The notes: generated by a model not told the origin, from the sequence alone. A stretch of DNA of 64,000 nt from JANPCX01 sp966211815 (GCA_966211815.1 CBIHOD010000003.1:62001-126000); one strand, 5' to 3'; numbered from the stretch's first letter, positions 24,117-33,672 are shown. Made by a program: numbers and translations.

Positions 24117-26042
24117 TCAATCCCTGCGGCGGTTCGCGGCGCTCGCGCCCCATTGCGACAGGCACAGCAGCGTCGTCACCGCCATGTAGCGCGCGACGCT
24201 GAACCAGGAATGGAAGATGCGGGAGATGCCGTCCACGCGCGGGTTCATGCTCACCGGCACTTCGACGACGCGCAGCCCTGCGTGGCGCAGCAGCAGCAGC
24301 GTGCCGACGTCCTGGTAGTCGAGCAAGGTGGCTTCGCCCGAGGCCAGGATGGGCAAGGCGCGGCCGCGGTAGCAGCGGAAACCCGAGGTGAGGTCTTTCA
24401 CGTCCAGGCCGGTCAGGAAGCGGAACCAGGCCCAGGCCACGTGGCGCAGGCGGCTGGCCCTTTCGGGATGCGCGCCGATCACCACTTCGGCGGGCCGGGG
24501 CCCGTCGCGGCCGCCGGCGAGCAGGGTGGGCAGCTCCTCCACCTCGTGCTGGCCGTCGGCGTCCATGGTGACGACGGTCTGGTAGCCCTCCCGCAACGCA
24601 TAGCGGATGCCGGTCTGCATGCCGCCCCAGGCGCCCAGGCCGAGCACCGGCCGCAGCACCCTGGCGCCTTCGCGCAGGGCGATCTCGCCGGTGCCGTCTT
24701 CGCTCAGGTCGTCGATCACCACGACGTCCGTGTGACCGGCGTCCCGCAGCCGGCGCAGCAAGGCGCCGATGGTGCGCGCTTCGTTGCGCGCCGGGATGAC
24801 GATGAGCAGCGCCTTGCGCACGCGCGCGGCGGTCGGCGGCAGGCCCAGGACGTCCACGTACCGGCGCTGCACCGCCTGGGCCCCCGCCGCGGCGGTGAAC
24901 AGGCGCTTGAAGGCCGCCTGACCGGCCTGCCCCCAGGCCTGGCGCTGCCACGGCTGCCGGGCCGCGTCGGCCAGCGCCTGCCGCCAGGCTTGCACGTCGC
25001 CCGGCTCGATGACCCGGCCTGCGCGTGCGACGCCGACGACCCAGGGCATGCCTGAGCCGGGCAAGTCGCTCACGAGGCAGGGTTTGCCGTGCGCCATTGC
25101 TTCGAGCAGCACCATGCCGAAGGCTTCGGTGCGTTCATTGGAGGCCAGCGCGAACACGTCGCAGGACGCGAGCAGGGCATGCTTCTCGGATTCGTCGACG
25201 GCGCCCAGCAGGGTGATCCGCGTGGCCCGGTCCTCGCCTTGAACGGAAAGATCGTCCGCCAACCGCCGCAACCCGCCGCGCCACTCGCCGTCGCCCGCGA
25301 TCACCAGTTCGATTCCCCCCTGGCCCGCCGCGGCGCGCATCAAGGTGTCGAAACCCTTGTAATGCGCCAGCCTGCCCAGCGACAGCACGCGCAACCGCCC
25401 GGGCGACCAGGCGTGCGCCGGTTCGCGCGGCGGCGCTGCGGCCTCCGCCGGCGCATGGCGCAGGCCGAGCGGCACCGCGCTGCACTTGGCGAGCCAGGGC
25501 CTCAAGGGCCGGCTGGCCGCCAGGTAGGGCGGCGAGGTGGCGATCACGTGCCGCGCCCGGGCGAGCACCGCGCGTTCGAAGGCGCGGTACAACCCCAGCG
25601 CCGCGCGCATCATCGGGCGTGGCGGCTGCCCGAAGACCACGTCCGAGTGCCAATGCACGACCCAGGGCAGCTCGCGCGCGCCGGCCAGCGTCAGCGCCCA
25701 GAAGACGGAGTTGTTGGGCATGTGCAAGTGGAGCAGGTCGGGTTTGAATTGTTCGATGGCCCGCGCGAGCGCCCGCCGGTAACCCAGGGCGACCGGTGCG
25801 TACATCACTTGCGCCTGCACCGGCACGCGGTGCAACCAGGGCGGGTCGCCGGGCAGGGGCTGGCCGTGCACGAGGGCGAACGCCGGGATGCCCTGGGCGC
25901 GCTGCGCCTCGACGAGGTCGGCCAGGTAGGTCTCCATGCCGCCCACGTCGGGCGGGAAGAATTTGCCCAGGTGCAGGACGCGCCATGCCGGCGTGGCTGG
26001 GCTCAATTCGCACCCATCGGGGGCTGCACGCCCTTGGCCCAC
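24117..26042 (-). CDS. Fusion glycosyltransferase: GT4 domain plus DPM1-like GT2 domain
   Basis: 641 residues. The N-terminal half is GT-B, family 4: LGKFFPPDVGGMETYLADLV near the start, SLGRLAHYKGFDTL and EAFGMVLLEAMAHGKP with its E-x7-E retaining motif. From about residue 410 a second enzyme begins (LLIVIPARNEARTIGALL), with VIDDLSEDGT and DADGQHEVEEL, the hallmarks of polyprenyl-phosphate hexose synthases. It ends in a weak hydrophobic region. The start is uncertain: GTG at 26042 overlaps the upstream gene by 40 bases, while TTG at 26006 would give a TTGA overlap. The stop is followed within 27 bases by the repeat-protein start. Such fusions are uncommon. Confidence 0.85.
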   Translation of the reverse strand: MGQGRAAPDGCELSPATPAWRVLHLGKFFPPDVGGMETYLADLVEAQRAQGIPAFALVHGQPLPGDPPWLHRVPVQAQVMYAPVALGYRRALARAIEQFKPDLLHLHMPNNSVFWALTLAGARELPWVVHWHSDVVFGQPPRPMMRAALGLYRAFERAVLARARHVIATSPPYLAASRPLRPWLAKCSAVPLGLRHAPAEAAAPPREPAHAWSPGRLRVLSLGRLAHYKGFDTLMRAAAGQGGIELVIAGDGEWRGGLRRLADDLSVQGEDRATRITLLGAVDESEKHALLASCDVFALASNERTEAFGMVLLEAMAHGKPCLVSDLPGSGMPWVVGVARAGRVIEPGDVQAWRQALADAARQPWQRQAWGQAGQAAFKRLFTAAAGAQAVQRRYVDVLGLPPTAARVRKALLIVIPARNEARTIGALLRRLRDAGHTDVVVIDDLSEDGTGEIALREGARVLRPVLGLGAWGGMQTGIRYALREGYQTVVTMDADGQHEVEELPTLLAGGRDGPRPAEVVIGAHPERASRLRHVAWAWFRFLTGLDVKDLTSGFRCYRGRALPILASGEATLLDYQDVGTLLLLRHAGLRVVEVPVSMNPRVDGISRIFHSWFSVARYMAVTTLLCLSQWGASAANRRRD

Positions 26043-27997
26043 GCCTGCTTGAGGCTTTGGTAGGCGCCGTTCTGGGGATCGAGCTTCATGGCCTGGTCCA
26101 GGTCCTTCTGCGCCGGCTCAGCTTTTCCGAGGGTCGCATGCGCCAAGGCCCGGCCGTAATGGGCCAGGGCGCTGGCGGCGTCGACTTGCAGTGCGCGGTT
26201 GAACGCGTCCAGCGCGCGCGCGCCGTCCCGGGCACCCACGTAGGCCATGCCCAGCCCGACCAGGTTCTGGACGTCCGCCGGCTTGGCCTTCACGGCGGCT
26301 TCGAAATCGCTGGCGGCCTCCTGGTACTTGCCCATGCGCAGCAGGTTGTTGGCGCGGCCGACATGGGCCTGCAGCGCCACTTCGGGGGCCAGGGGCATCT
26401 TCAGCGCCTTGCCGTAGCTTTCCGCGGCCTGCGCGAACAGCCCCAGCACCGATTGAGATTCCGCCCGCTGGAAGTTCAGGGGGGCGTCGCGGTAGCCGGC
26501 GGCTTCCGCCTGTTCGAAACTGGCCAGCGCCTGGTCATGCCGCTTGAGCGCCTGCTGCGCGATGCCGATGTTCATCAGCGCGCCGCCGTTGGGTTCGCCC
26601 AAGGCGCGGGCGGCCTGGAAGTCGCGGATCGCGGCTTCGCTGGAAAAGCGGGTCAGGTGGTAGGCGCCGCGGTTCATGTAGGCCCGGTAGCGGCCGACGG
26701 CGTTGGCCGGCGCGTCGGCGCCTTGCTTGTCGATCGCGTCAGTCCAGGCGGTGAGTTCGGTTTCCAGCGACAGCACCCGTTCGGCGGACAAGGCGGCAAA
26801 GGCCAACGCCAGCGCGGCGCCGAGGAGGTACAGCGGCTTGGGCGACCAGCCCGTGAGCAGCACCGCCACCAACCCGGGCACCGGGATGGCCCAGAGGTAG
26901 CTGCGGTACAGCACCATCGGGTCCTGCACCCAGACGGCCGAGAACTCGGTCCAGAAGAGCAGCAGGGGGAAGAGCAGGCAAAGGCCGATGAAGCCCCAGA
27001 CGTCCGACCGGCGCAGCACCGCGGCGGCCGAGGCGGCCAGCAACGCCAGGTAACCGAGCGCGCCGAGCAAGGTGCCTGGGCCGACCGCCAGCGGGAAAGG
27101 CGGCCGAAGGTCGATGGACATCCAGCCCACATGGGGCACGAACCACAGCAGGCCGTATTGGAAGAACAGCCGGGCTTGGTTGAGGATGCTCAGCAGGAAG
27201 GCCTGAGCGGCCACGCCCGGGTGTTGTGCGTTGAGCTGGTCGACAAGCTGGCGGGAGGTCCCGTCGAACATCTCGCCCACCATGCCGGGATACGCTTTCA
27301 GCAGCAGCCAGGCGCCCACGCCGAGCACCGCCGCCGCGGCGGCGAGTATCGCCAACGCCTTTTTCCACGACGGGCGCGAGACGAAGACATACAGCGGAAG
27401 GCACAGCGCCGCCAGCAGGAAGCTCTGTTCCTTGGACAGCGCCGCCAGCACGTAGCCCGCCAACGCGGCGGCGAACCATGGCAAACGGGCGCCGCCGGCG
27501 CGCGACAGGCCCTGCACATAGGCCCAGCAGGCCCAGGCCGAGAACATCGTGGCCATGACGATGGAGCGCTGGATCAGGTAGCCGACCGCGTACACCGCCG
27601 CGGGCGCCAGCACGAAGAACACCATGCCCACCGCGAGCGCGGCGCGCTGCGACGCTCGGGCTTCGGCCTGCGTCTGCGCGTCGCCTTCCGCCGGAGGGAT
27701 GTGCTGCAACAGGCTGCGCATCAGGGCGTAGACGCCGGCCGCGGCCCCCAGGTGCAGCAGCAGGTTGAACAACCGCTGCGCGGCCATCGACCCTCCGGAC
27801 AGGTCATGCAGCCAGACGAAAGACCCGTAGGAAAGCAACCGGTGCTTGATCGGCCACAGCGCGCCGTAGCGCTTGAAGACGCCGTCGGCGATGCGGCTGT
27901 CGTCGAACACCAGCTCGTTGTGCAGGCCCAGGCCGTAGACGCCGAGGCACAACACGGCCAGCAATAGCGCGAAAGCGGCCGGAAGATGCTTTTTCAT
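26003..27997 (-). CDS. TMTC-like polytopic membrane protein with C-terminal TPR domain
   Basis: 664 residues from the ATG complementary to 27995-27997. The N-terminal 400 residues contain about ten to twelve membrane segments. Right after the first helix comes ELVFDDSRI (Asp32-Asp33), the position and form of the Asp motif of GT-C glycosyltransferases, including eukaryotic TMTC O-mannosyltransferases. Residues 435-655 form about six tetratricopeptide repeats (for example ALMNIGIAQQALKRHDQALA). TMTC proteins likewise join a GT-C core to TPRs. First gene of the minus-strand operon; the following gene encodes a DPM1-like domain that could make its lipid-phosphate donor. Substrate is unknown. Confidence 0.82.
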   Translation of the reverse strand: MKKHLPAAFALLLAVLCLGVYGLGLHNELVFDDSRIADGVFKRYGALWPIKHRLLSYGSFVWLHDLSGGSMAAQRLFNLLLHLGAAAGVYALMRSLLQHIPPAEGDAQTQAEARASQRAALAVGMVFFVLAPAAVYAVGYLIQRSIVMATMFSAWACWAYVQGLSRAGGARLPWFAAALAGYVLAALSKEQSFLLAALCLPLYVFVSRPSWKKALAILAAAAAVLGVGAWLLLKAYPGMVGEMFDGTSRQLVDQLNAQHPGVAAQAFLLSILNQARLFFQYGLLWFVPHVGWMSIDLRPPFPLAVGPGTLLGALGYLALLAASAAAVLRRSDVWGFIGLCLLFPLLLFWTEFSAVWVQDPMVLYRSYLWAIPVPGLVAVLLTGWSPKPLYLLGAALALAFAALSAERVLSLETELTAWTDAIDKQGADAPANAVGRYRAYMNRGAYHLTRFSSEAAIRDFQAARALGEPNGGALMNIGIAQQALKRHDQALASFEQAEAAGYRDAPLNFQRAESQSVLGLFAQAAESYGKALKMPLAPEVALQAHVGRANNLLRMGKYQEAASDFEAAVKAKPADVQNLVGLGMAYVGARDGARALDAFNRALQVDAASALAHYGRALAHATLGKAEPAQKDLDQAMKLDPQNGAYQSLKQAWAKGVQPPMGAN

Positions 27998-28090
27998 GGG
28001 GGGCTTGTATCGAAGGGGGTTGAAGTTTAAGGGAGCCGGCGGCGGCGATCGCCGTGCGCCGGAGGGCGCCGGACGGGTGTTGCGCCGCCC

Positions 28091-30487
28091 ATGGCACACT
28101 GCGCGCCTTCGCTTTCCCGTCAACTTCCTCCCGCCTGCGGCGCAGGCCTTCCCGCCTTGGAAAAGATCCTTCTGCAAATCGCCGCCGAGCTGAACGCACG
28201 CCCGGCCCAGGTCAATGCCGCGGTCCAATTGCTGGACGGCGGCGCCACGGTCCCTTTCATCGCCCGCTACCGCAAGGAGGCCACCGACGGCCTGGACGAC
28301 ACCCAGCTGCGCCACCTGGAGCAGCGCCTGTCCTACCTGCGCGAACTGGAAGAGCGCCGCGCCGCGGTGGTCAAGAGCATCGAAGAGCAGGGCAAGCTGA
28401 CCCCCGAGCTGCGCGCGGCGGTCGAGGCCGCGCCGACCAAGCAGGAGCTCGAAGACCTGTACCTGCCCTACAAGGTCAAGCGCCGCACCAAGGCGATGAT
28501 CGCCCGCGAGGCCGGCATCGAGCCCCTGGCCGACAAGCTCTTCGCCGATCCGCAGCTCGACCCCCAGGCCGAGGCCACGGCCTTCGTCAATGCCGAAGCC
28601 GGCTTCGGCGACGCCTTCGCGGTGCTGGACGGCGTGCGCGACATCCTCTCCGAGCGCTGGGCCGAGGACGCCGCGCTGGTGGGCAAGCTGCGCGAGTGGC
28701 TCTGGCAAGAGGGCCTGTTCGTCTCCAGGCTGCTGGACGGCAAGGACCCGAACAACCCCGACGTGGCCAAGTTCCGCGACTACTTCGACTACGCCGAACC
28801 GATCCGCACCGTCCCGTCCCACCGCGCGCTCGCGGTCTTCCGCGGCCGGACCCAGGAGTTCCTGGAAGCCAAGCTGCAAGTCGACGAAGAGGTCGTCCCC
28901 GGCCAGCCGACCCTGGCCGAAGGCCGCATCGCCCAGCACCTCGGCTGGCGCCACGGCAAGCGGCCGGCCGACGAGCTGCTGCGCAAGTGCGTGGCCTGGG
29001 CCTGGAAGGTCAAGCTCAGCATGAGCCTGGAGCGCGACCTCTTCAGCCGCCTGCGCGAGGAGGCCGAGAAGGTGGCGATCAAGGTCTTTTCCGAGAACCT
29101 GCGCGACCTGCTGCTGGCCGCGCCCGCCGGGCCGCGCGTGGTGATGGGCCTGGACCCGGGCATCCGCACCGGCTGCAAGGTGGCCGTGGTCGACGCCACC
29201 GGCAAGGTGCTGGACACCGCCACCGTCTACCCGCACGAGCCGCGCAACGACTGGGACGGCTCGCTGCACCAGCTGGGCCGGCTTTGCGCCGCCCACAGCG
29301 TCAACATCATCGCCATCGGCAACGGCACCGCCAGCCGCGAGACCGACAAGCTGGCCGGCGAGCTGATCAAGAAGATCCAGCAGCTGGCGCCGGGCACCAA
29401 CATCCAGAAGGTGGTGGTCAGCGAGGCCGGCGCCTCCGTCTACAGCGCCAGCGAGTACGCGAGCAAGGAGCTGCCCGACCTGGACGTGAGCCTGCGCGGC
29501 GCGGTGAGCATCGCCCGGCGCCTGCAGGACCCGCTGGCCGAACTCGTCAAGATCGACCCGAAGAGCATCGGCGTGGGCCAGTACCAGCACGACGTCAACC
29601 AGAGCGAGCTGGCGCGCACGCTGGACGCGGTGATCGAGGACTGCGTGAACTCCGTCGGGGTCGACCTGAACACCGCGTCGAGCCCTCTGCTGTCGAGGGT
29701 GTCGGGCCTGAACGGCACGGTGGCGGCCAGCATCGTGCGCTGGCGCGACGCCAACGGCGCCTTCCGCAACCGCCAGCAGCTGCGCGAAGTGGCGGGCCTG
29801 GGGCCCAAGACCTTCGAGCAAAGCGCCGGCTTCCTGCGCATCCGCGGCGGCGACAACCCGCTGGACCAGTCCGGCGTGCACCCCGAGACCTATCCCGTGG
29901 TCGAGCGCATCCTCGACGCCGTGAAAAAGCCTGCGCAAGAGGTGATGGGCCGCAGCGACGTCATCCGCGCCCTGAGGCCAGAAGCCTTCGCCGACGAGAA
30001 GTTCGGCGCGATCACCGTCAAGGACATCTTCGCCGAGCTGGAGAAGCCGGGCCGCGACCCCCGCCCCGATTTCAAGGTCGCCCGGCTGACCGACGGCGTG
30101 GAGGACATCAAGGACCTGCAGCCCGGGATGCTGCTGGAAGGCACGGTCAGCAACGTCGCCCAGTTCGGCGCCTTCGTCGACCTCGGCGTGCACCAGGACG
30201 GCCTCGTGCACGTGAGCCAGCTGTCCAACAAGTTCGTGGGCGACGCGCGCGAGGTCGTCAAGACCGGCGACATCGTCAAGGTCAAGGTGCTGGAAGTCGA
30301 CGTCGCGCGCAAGCGCATCTCGCTGACCATGAAGCTGGACGCCAAGGCGCCCGCCGCCGGGGGCGACCGCGACAACAGCTACCGGCCCGCCGGCCGCGGC
30401 GAGCGGCTGGGGCGCCCGGCGCCCGCGGCGGCCCAGCCGTCGGCCATGGAGATGGCCTTCGCCAAACTCAAGGCGGGGCGCAACTGA
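28091..30487 (+). CDS. tex: Tex-family RNA-binding transcription accessory protein
   Basis: 798 residues, cytoplasmic. Domain order matches Tex: N-terminal helical part with ATVPFIARYRKEATDGLDD, a YqgF/RNase H-like domain with VVMGLDPGIRTGCKVAVV, the helix-hairpin-helix region with SVGVDLNTASSPLLSRVSGL and FRNRQQLREVAGLGPKTFEQ, and a C-terminal S1 domain (GTVSNVAQFGAFVDLGVHQDGLVHVSQL), followed by a basic Gly/Pro tail. The ATG at 28091 is used; the conserved part starts at LEKILLQIAAELN, so the TTG at 28157 is a possible start. It is divergent from the TMTC-like operon. A hairpin (AGGCCC/GGGCCT, 30535-30552) follows the stop. Confidence 0.95.
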   Translation: MAHCAPSLSRQLPPACGAGLPALEKILLQIAAELNARPAQVNAAVQLLDGGATVPFIARYRKEATDGLDDTQLRHLEQRLSYLRELEERRAAVVKSIEEQGKLTPELRAAVEAAPTKQELEDLYLPYKVKRRTKAMIAREAGIEPLADKLFADPQLDPQAEATAFVNAEAGFGDAFAVLDGVRDILSERWAEDAALVGKLREWLWQEGLFVSRLLDGKDPNNPDVAKFRDYFDYAEPIRTVPSHRALAVFRGRTQEFLEAKLQVDEEVVPGQPTLAEGRIAQHLGWRHGKRPADELLRKCVAWAWKVKLSMSLERDLFSRLREEAEKVAIKVFSENLRDLLLAAPAGPRVVMGLDPGIRTGCKVAVVDATGKVLDTATVYPHEPRNDWDGSLHQLGRLCAAHSVNIIAIGNGTASRETDKLAGELIKKIQQLAPGTNIQKVVVSEAGASVYSASEYASKELPDLDVSLRGAVSIARRLQDPLAELVKIDPKSIGVGQYQHDVNQSELARTLDAVIEDCVNSVGVDLNTASSPLLSRVSGLNGTVAASIVRWRDANGAFRNRQQLREVAGLGPKTFEQSAGFLRIRGGDNPLDQSGVHPETYPVVERILDAVKKPAQEVMGRSDVIRALRPEAFADEKFGAITVKDIFAELEKPGRDPRPDFKVARLTDGVEDIKDLQPGMLLEGTVSNVAQFGAFVDLGVHQDGLVHVSQLSNKFVGDAREVVKTGDIVKVKVLEVDVARKRISLTMKLDAKAPAAGGDRDNSYRPAGRGERLGRPAPAAAQPSAMEMAFAKLKAGRN

Positions 30488-30600
30488 CGCGGTGCGCCGC
30501 GCGGCCGCCGATGCTTTTTGTAAAAAGTGGTGACAGGCCCCGGCAAGGGCCTTCATTCGAAAGATACTGAAACCGGAACCCCCATGAAAAGGAGCTCGAT

Positions 30601-31128
30601 TTGAAGAACATCCAATGCCTGACCGCGATCTCGTTGGCCATCCTGACGGCGGCCTGCGGCAGCCCCAAGACCGAGAGCGGCCCGATGGCCCGGGCCAACC
30701 TGGAAGCGACCAAGGGCAACGCCGTCAGCGGCGTCGTCACCTTCCAGCAGCACGGCGACCACGTCATGGTGCACGCCAAGGTCGGCGGCCTGAAGCCGAA
30801 CCAGGAACACGGCTTCCACGCCCATGAGAAGGGCGACTGCTCCAGCGGCGACGGCATGAGCACCGGCGGCCACTTCAACCCCACCGGCAAGCCGCACGGC
30901 CCGCAGTCCGGCGACCACCACGCCGGCGACCTGCCCGCGTTGAAGGCCGACGCCAACGGCAACGTCGACATCAAGTTCCACCTGTCCGGCGTGACCCTGA
31001 CGGAAGGCCCCACGAGCCTGGTCGGACGCGGGCTGATCGTCCACGCCGGCCCGGACGACTACACCACCCAGCCCACGGGCAACTCCGGCGCGCGCGTGGC
31101 CTGCGCGGTGATCACCGCGGTGAACTGA
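30601..31128 (+). CDS. sodC: Cu/Zn superoxide dismutase-family lipoprotein
   Basis: 175 residues from a TTG start that has a good AAGGAG ribosome-binding site 6 bases upstream; no in-frame ATG is better placed. The signal sequence ends in lipobox LTAAC (Cys19), so the enzyme is anchored to the cell envelope. Metal ligands of the family are visible in EHGFHAHEKGDCSS, GGHFNPTGKPHG, DHHAGDLPAL and GLIVHAGPDDY, together with two Cys for the conserved disulfide. It removes periplasmic superoxide. A strong terminator follows. Confidence 0.93.
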   Translation: MKNIQCLTAISLAILTAACGSPKTESGPMARANLEATKGNAVSGVVTFQQHGDHVMVHAKVGGLKPNQEHGFHAHEKGDCSSGDGMSTGGHFNPTGKPHGPQSGDHHAGDLPALKADANGNVDIKFHLSGVTLTEGPTSLVGRGLIVHAGPDDYTTQPTGNSGARVACAVITAVN

Positions 31129-31145
31129 AGCAGCGCGACGCGCTG

Positions 31146-31187
31146 AAAAAACGGGCGGCGCCGCGGAAGCGGCGCCGCCCGTTTTCC
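31146..31187. terminator. Strong bidirectional intrinsic terminator
   Basis: A 14-base perfect GC-rich stem (31151-31164 with 31169-31182) with loop GGAA, preceded by six A and followed by four T. It lies between the converging sodC and penicillin-acylase genes and can serve both strands. Confidence 0.9.
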
Positions 31188-31200
31188 ATGTCGCCGCGGC

Positions 31201-33672
31201 TTATTCGGAAATCCGCGTCGTCTTCAGCGCCGCGTCCGCCGCGATGTCGCCGTCGCTGAACGGGTACTTCGCGAAGCGCTTCTGCGCGTACAGCTCGGCC
31301 GTCTGGTCGGCGTGGTAGGGGCTGTTGGGGTCGGCCGACTGCCCGTAGCTCAGCAGCGCCTGGGCGACCGGGCCGCTGCCGTCCCAGGTGACGGTCTGGA
31401 CATAGCTGGTGCCGATGAGCACTTCGGGGTAGCCGGTGGACGACAGCGGCGCCATCGTCAGTTTGTTGAACGCGCCCTCGAATTCATCGCCGCCGTGGAC
31501 CGGGATGACCGCGCCCTTGCGCACCACGAACTGGTAACGGCCGAGCGGCTGGTTGATGTCGATGCCCAGTTGGGCCAGGTCGCGCACCGTCTGCGCCAGG
31601 GCCTGCAGCAGCGCGGCGTTGACCGCCGGCGAGGCGGTGTTCAGGTCGCGCGGCGTGTTGACCGGGTCGGCCGGGTTGAAGGGCGTGGCCCAGACGTTGG
31701 GGATGTCCTTGGCAGTGCGCCAGAACTCGCGAAACAGCACCGCGCCCACGGAATCGAGGTTGGCCTTGCGGTCCCAGCGCTTGAGCACGCCGCAGGCGGC
31801 GCTGGTGTCGACCGTGGCGCCGGACAACGTCACCAGCGGCGTGGCTTCGCAACTCGCCACCAGCGGGCCCACCGCCAACTCGGCGGCGAGCACGCGGTTC
31901 TGGAACAGCACCTGCTGCAGCACGCCCAGGCTGTGGAAGCCGGTGCCGGCCAGGCCGTCGGTGCCGTTCAGGCGTTGTTGGACCTGCTGGATGCCCAGCC
32001 GGGTGCGCAGCGTGCGGGCGGTGCCGACCGGCCCGATGACGGGCGAGAACCCGGTGAGCGGCTGCGCCGGGTTGGACAGCCAGTAGCTGTCGTTGGAGTT
32101 GGCGGTGTAGTCGTCGCGCGTCAGCGAGGGCATGCCGGCGCCCGCGAAGTTGCCGGCCTGGCGCGCGCCCGGGTCGACCGTCCATTCGCAGGAAGCCTTG
32201 GAACCGTCGAGCACCGGGATGCCGGTGGCCTTGAGCACCGCCTGGGCGGTGGGCGACTGGGTGCAGGCGCCGAGCTTGGCCAACGGCACGTTGGGCGTGG
32301 CGCCGATGTCGGCGTAGAAAGCCTTGCCCGCGCGGTCGGCCGCCAGGGTGTTCACCCAGGGCAGCCCGGTGACGCTTTCGAGCGCGGCTTTCACGTCGGC
32401 CACGTTCTTCGCCTGGCCCACTCGCAGCCATTGCTCCATCAGCCGGGTGTTGGCGAGGTTGGCGTCGCGCAGCGCGAAGGCCTGCTGCGCGTTCCAGTTG
32501 AAGCCGAGCGAGGGCGCCAGGAGCACCGCGCCGAAGCGGGTCGAATACAGCGTGCGCGTCACCGGCTTGACCGAGCCGTCCGCCTGGCGCACGTCCACGC
32601 TGACGGTCTTGCTCGTCATCTTGACCGGCTGGCCTTCGTAGACGTAGCTGGTCGGGTCGCCCGGCACCAGGGTCAGCTCGTAGGGCGTGAAGCGCAGCGA
32701 GGTGGAGACGGTGTGGCTCCAGGCCACGTCCTTGTTGAAACCGATCACCACCATTGGCATGCCGCCGATCGACACGCCGGCCGTGTCGTACTGGCCCGGC
32801 ACCGTGAGGTGCAACTCATAGAAGCGGTTGGTGGTGAACCACGGGAAGTGCGGGTTGCCCAGCAGCATGCCGGTGCCCGTGCCGGTGGCCTGCGCGCCCA
32901 GCGCGTAGGCGTTGGAGCCGAAAGGCTTGTCGGACACCAGCATTTCGCGGCGCAGGTGTTCCCCGTCCAGGCCGGCCAGCCGCTTGCGCAGCGATTGGCC
33001 GGCTTGCCGCTGGGCCAGCTTCTGGCCGGCGGGCGCGACGGGTGCGGCGTTTGGCGAGGCTTGCGGCGGCTGGGCCGCGACGATGGCGTCGAGGAAATTG
33101 CCGCCCGAGGCCTGGATGGCTTTCTCGGCCAGAAGCAGCCGCATGTCGGCCTCGGTGATGGGGCGTACCCAGGGTTGCCCGCGGCAGGCTTCCGGCAGAT
33201 TGGCGGCAGCCGTCTCGCGCAGGTAGCGGTTGTAGCCGGCCACGTAGCCGCGCAACAGGTCGCGCACTTCGGCCGGCGCCTGGTCGTAGCCCGATTTGAG
33301 CTGGGCGTCGTCCAGGTAAGCCTTGAAGAAAAAGTCGCTGTTCAGGTTCTTGACCTGTTTGAACGCGACGATGGTCGCGGCGTCCGGACCGAAATACCTG
33401 GAGCGCTCCCCATTGACGGTCACGACCTGGTCGGCCAGCAGGCAGAGGTTGTCGCGCGCATAGGCATAGCCCGTCCCGTAACCCGCGCCGGCGAAATCGT
33501 CCGCCTTGACGTGGGCCACGCCGTAGCGCGTGGTGCGGATCTCCGCGGAGAACGACGCCTTGGGCGTGTCGCCGCCGCCCCCGCCGCAGCCGGCCAGCAC
33601 GCCGCCCAGCGCGGCGGCGCAGGCCCACCAGGGCGCGCGTGGAAAGAACAGGGCTGCGAGTCGGGGTTGCAC
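31201..33672 (-). CDS. Penicillin acylase-family (Ntn-hydrolase) lipoprotein
   Basis: 823 residues. The N-terminus has a signal with lipobox VLAGC (Cys29) followed by a Gly run, so it is probably anchored in the envelope. The self-cleavage site is KPFGSNAYALG: Ser253 after Gly252 would become the catalytic N-terminal nucleophile of the beta chain. The alpha part carries RTTRYGVAHVKADDF and the beta part GNPHFPW, as in acyl-homoserine-lactone and aculeacin acylases. It hydrolyses an amide, either an acyl-homoserine lactone, a lipopeptide or an antibiotic; the substrate is not predictable. It is divergent from the DUF4331 operon. Confidence 0.92.
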   Translation of the reverse strand: MQPRLAALFFPRAPWWACAAALGGVLAGCGGGGGDTPKASFSAEIRTTRYGVAHVKADDFAGAGYGTGYAYARDNLCLLADQVVTVNGERSRYFGPDAATIVAFKQVKNLNSDFFFKAYLDDAQLKSGYDQAPAEVRDLLRGYVAGYNRYLRETAAANLPEACRGQPWVRPITEADMRLLLAEKAIQASGGNFLDAIVAAQPPQASPNAAPVAPAGQKLAQRQAGQSLRKRLAGLDGEHLRREMLVSDKPFGSNAYALGAQATGTGTGMLLGNPHFPWFTTNRFYELHLTVPGQYDTAGVSIGGMPMVVIGFNKDVAWSHTVSTSLRFTPYELTLVPGDPTSYVYEGQPVKMTSKTVSVDVRQADGSVKPVTRTLYSTRFGAVLLAPSLGFNWNAQQAFALRDANLANTRLMEQWLRVGQAKNVADVKAALESVTGLPWVNTLAADRAGKAFYADIGATPNVPLAKLGACTQSPTAQAVLKATGIPVLDGSKASCEWTVDPGARQAGNFAGAGMPSLTRDDYTANSNDSYWLSNPAQPLTGFSPVIGPVGTARTLRTRLGIQQVQQRLNGTDGLAGTGFHSLGVLQQVLFQNRVLAAELAVGPLVASCEATPLVTLSGATVDTSAACGVLKRWDRKANLDSVGAVLFREFWRTAKDIPNVWATPFNPADPVNTPRDLNTASPAVNAALLQALAQTVRDLAQLGIDINQPLGRYQFVVRKGAVIPVHGGDEFEGAFNKLTMAPLSSTGYPEVLIGTSYVQTVTWDGSGPVAQALLSYGQSADPNSPYHADQTAELYAQKRFAKYPFSDGDIAADAALKTTRISE

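Noticed and set aside
24091..24951. Upstream extension of the repeat protein's frame to 994 codons
   Set aside because: It lies within the GT4-GT2 gene in another frame and is Arg/Ala/Gly-rich noise; the signal peptide at 24090 marks the true start.
28000..30556. Minus-strand open frame running antisense through tex, in frame with the TPR protein
   Set aside because: It mirrors tex codons and is His/Val/Leu-rich with no domain; the real TPR gene begins with a membrane helix at 27997.
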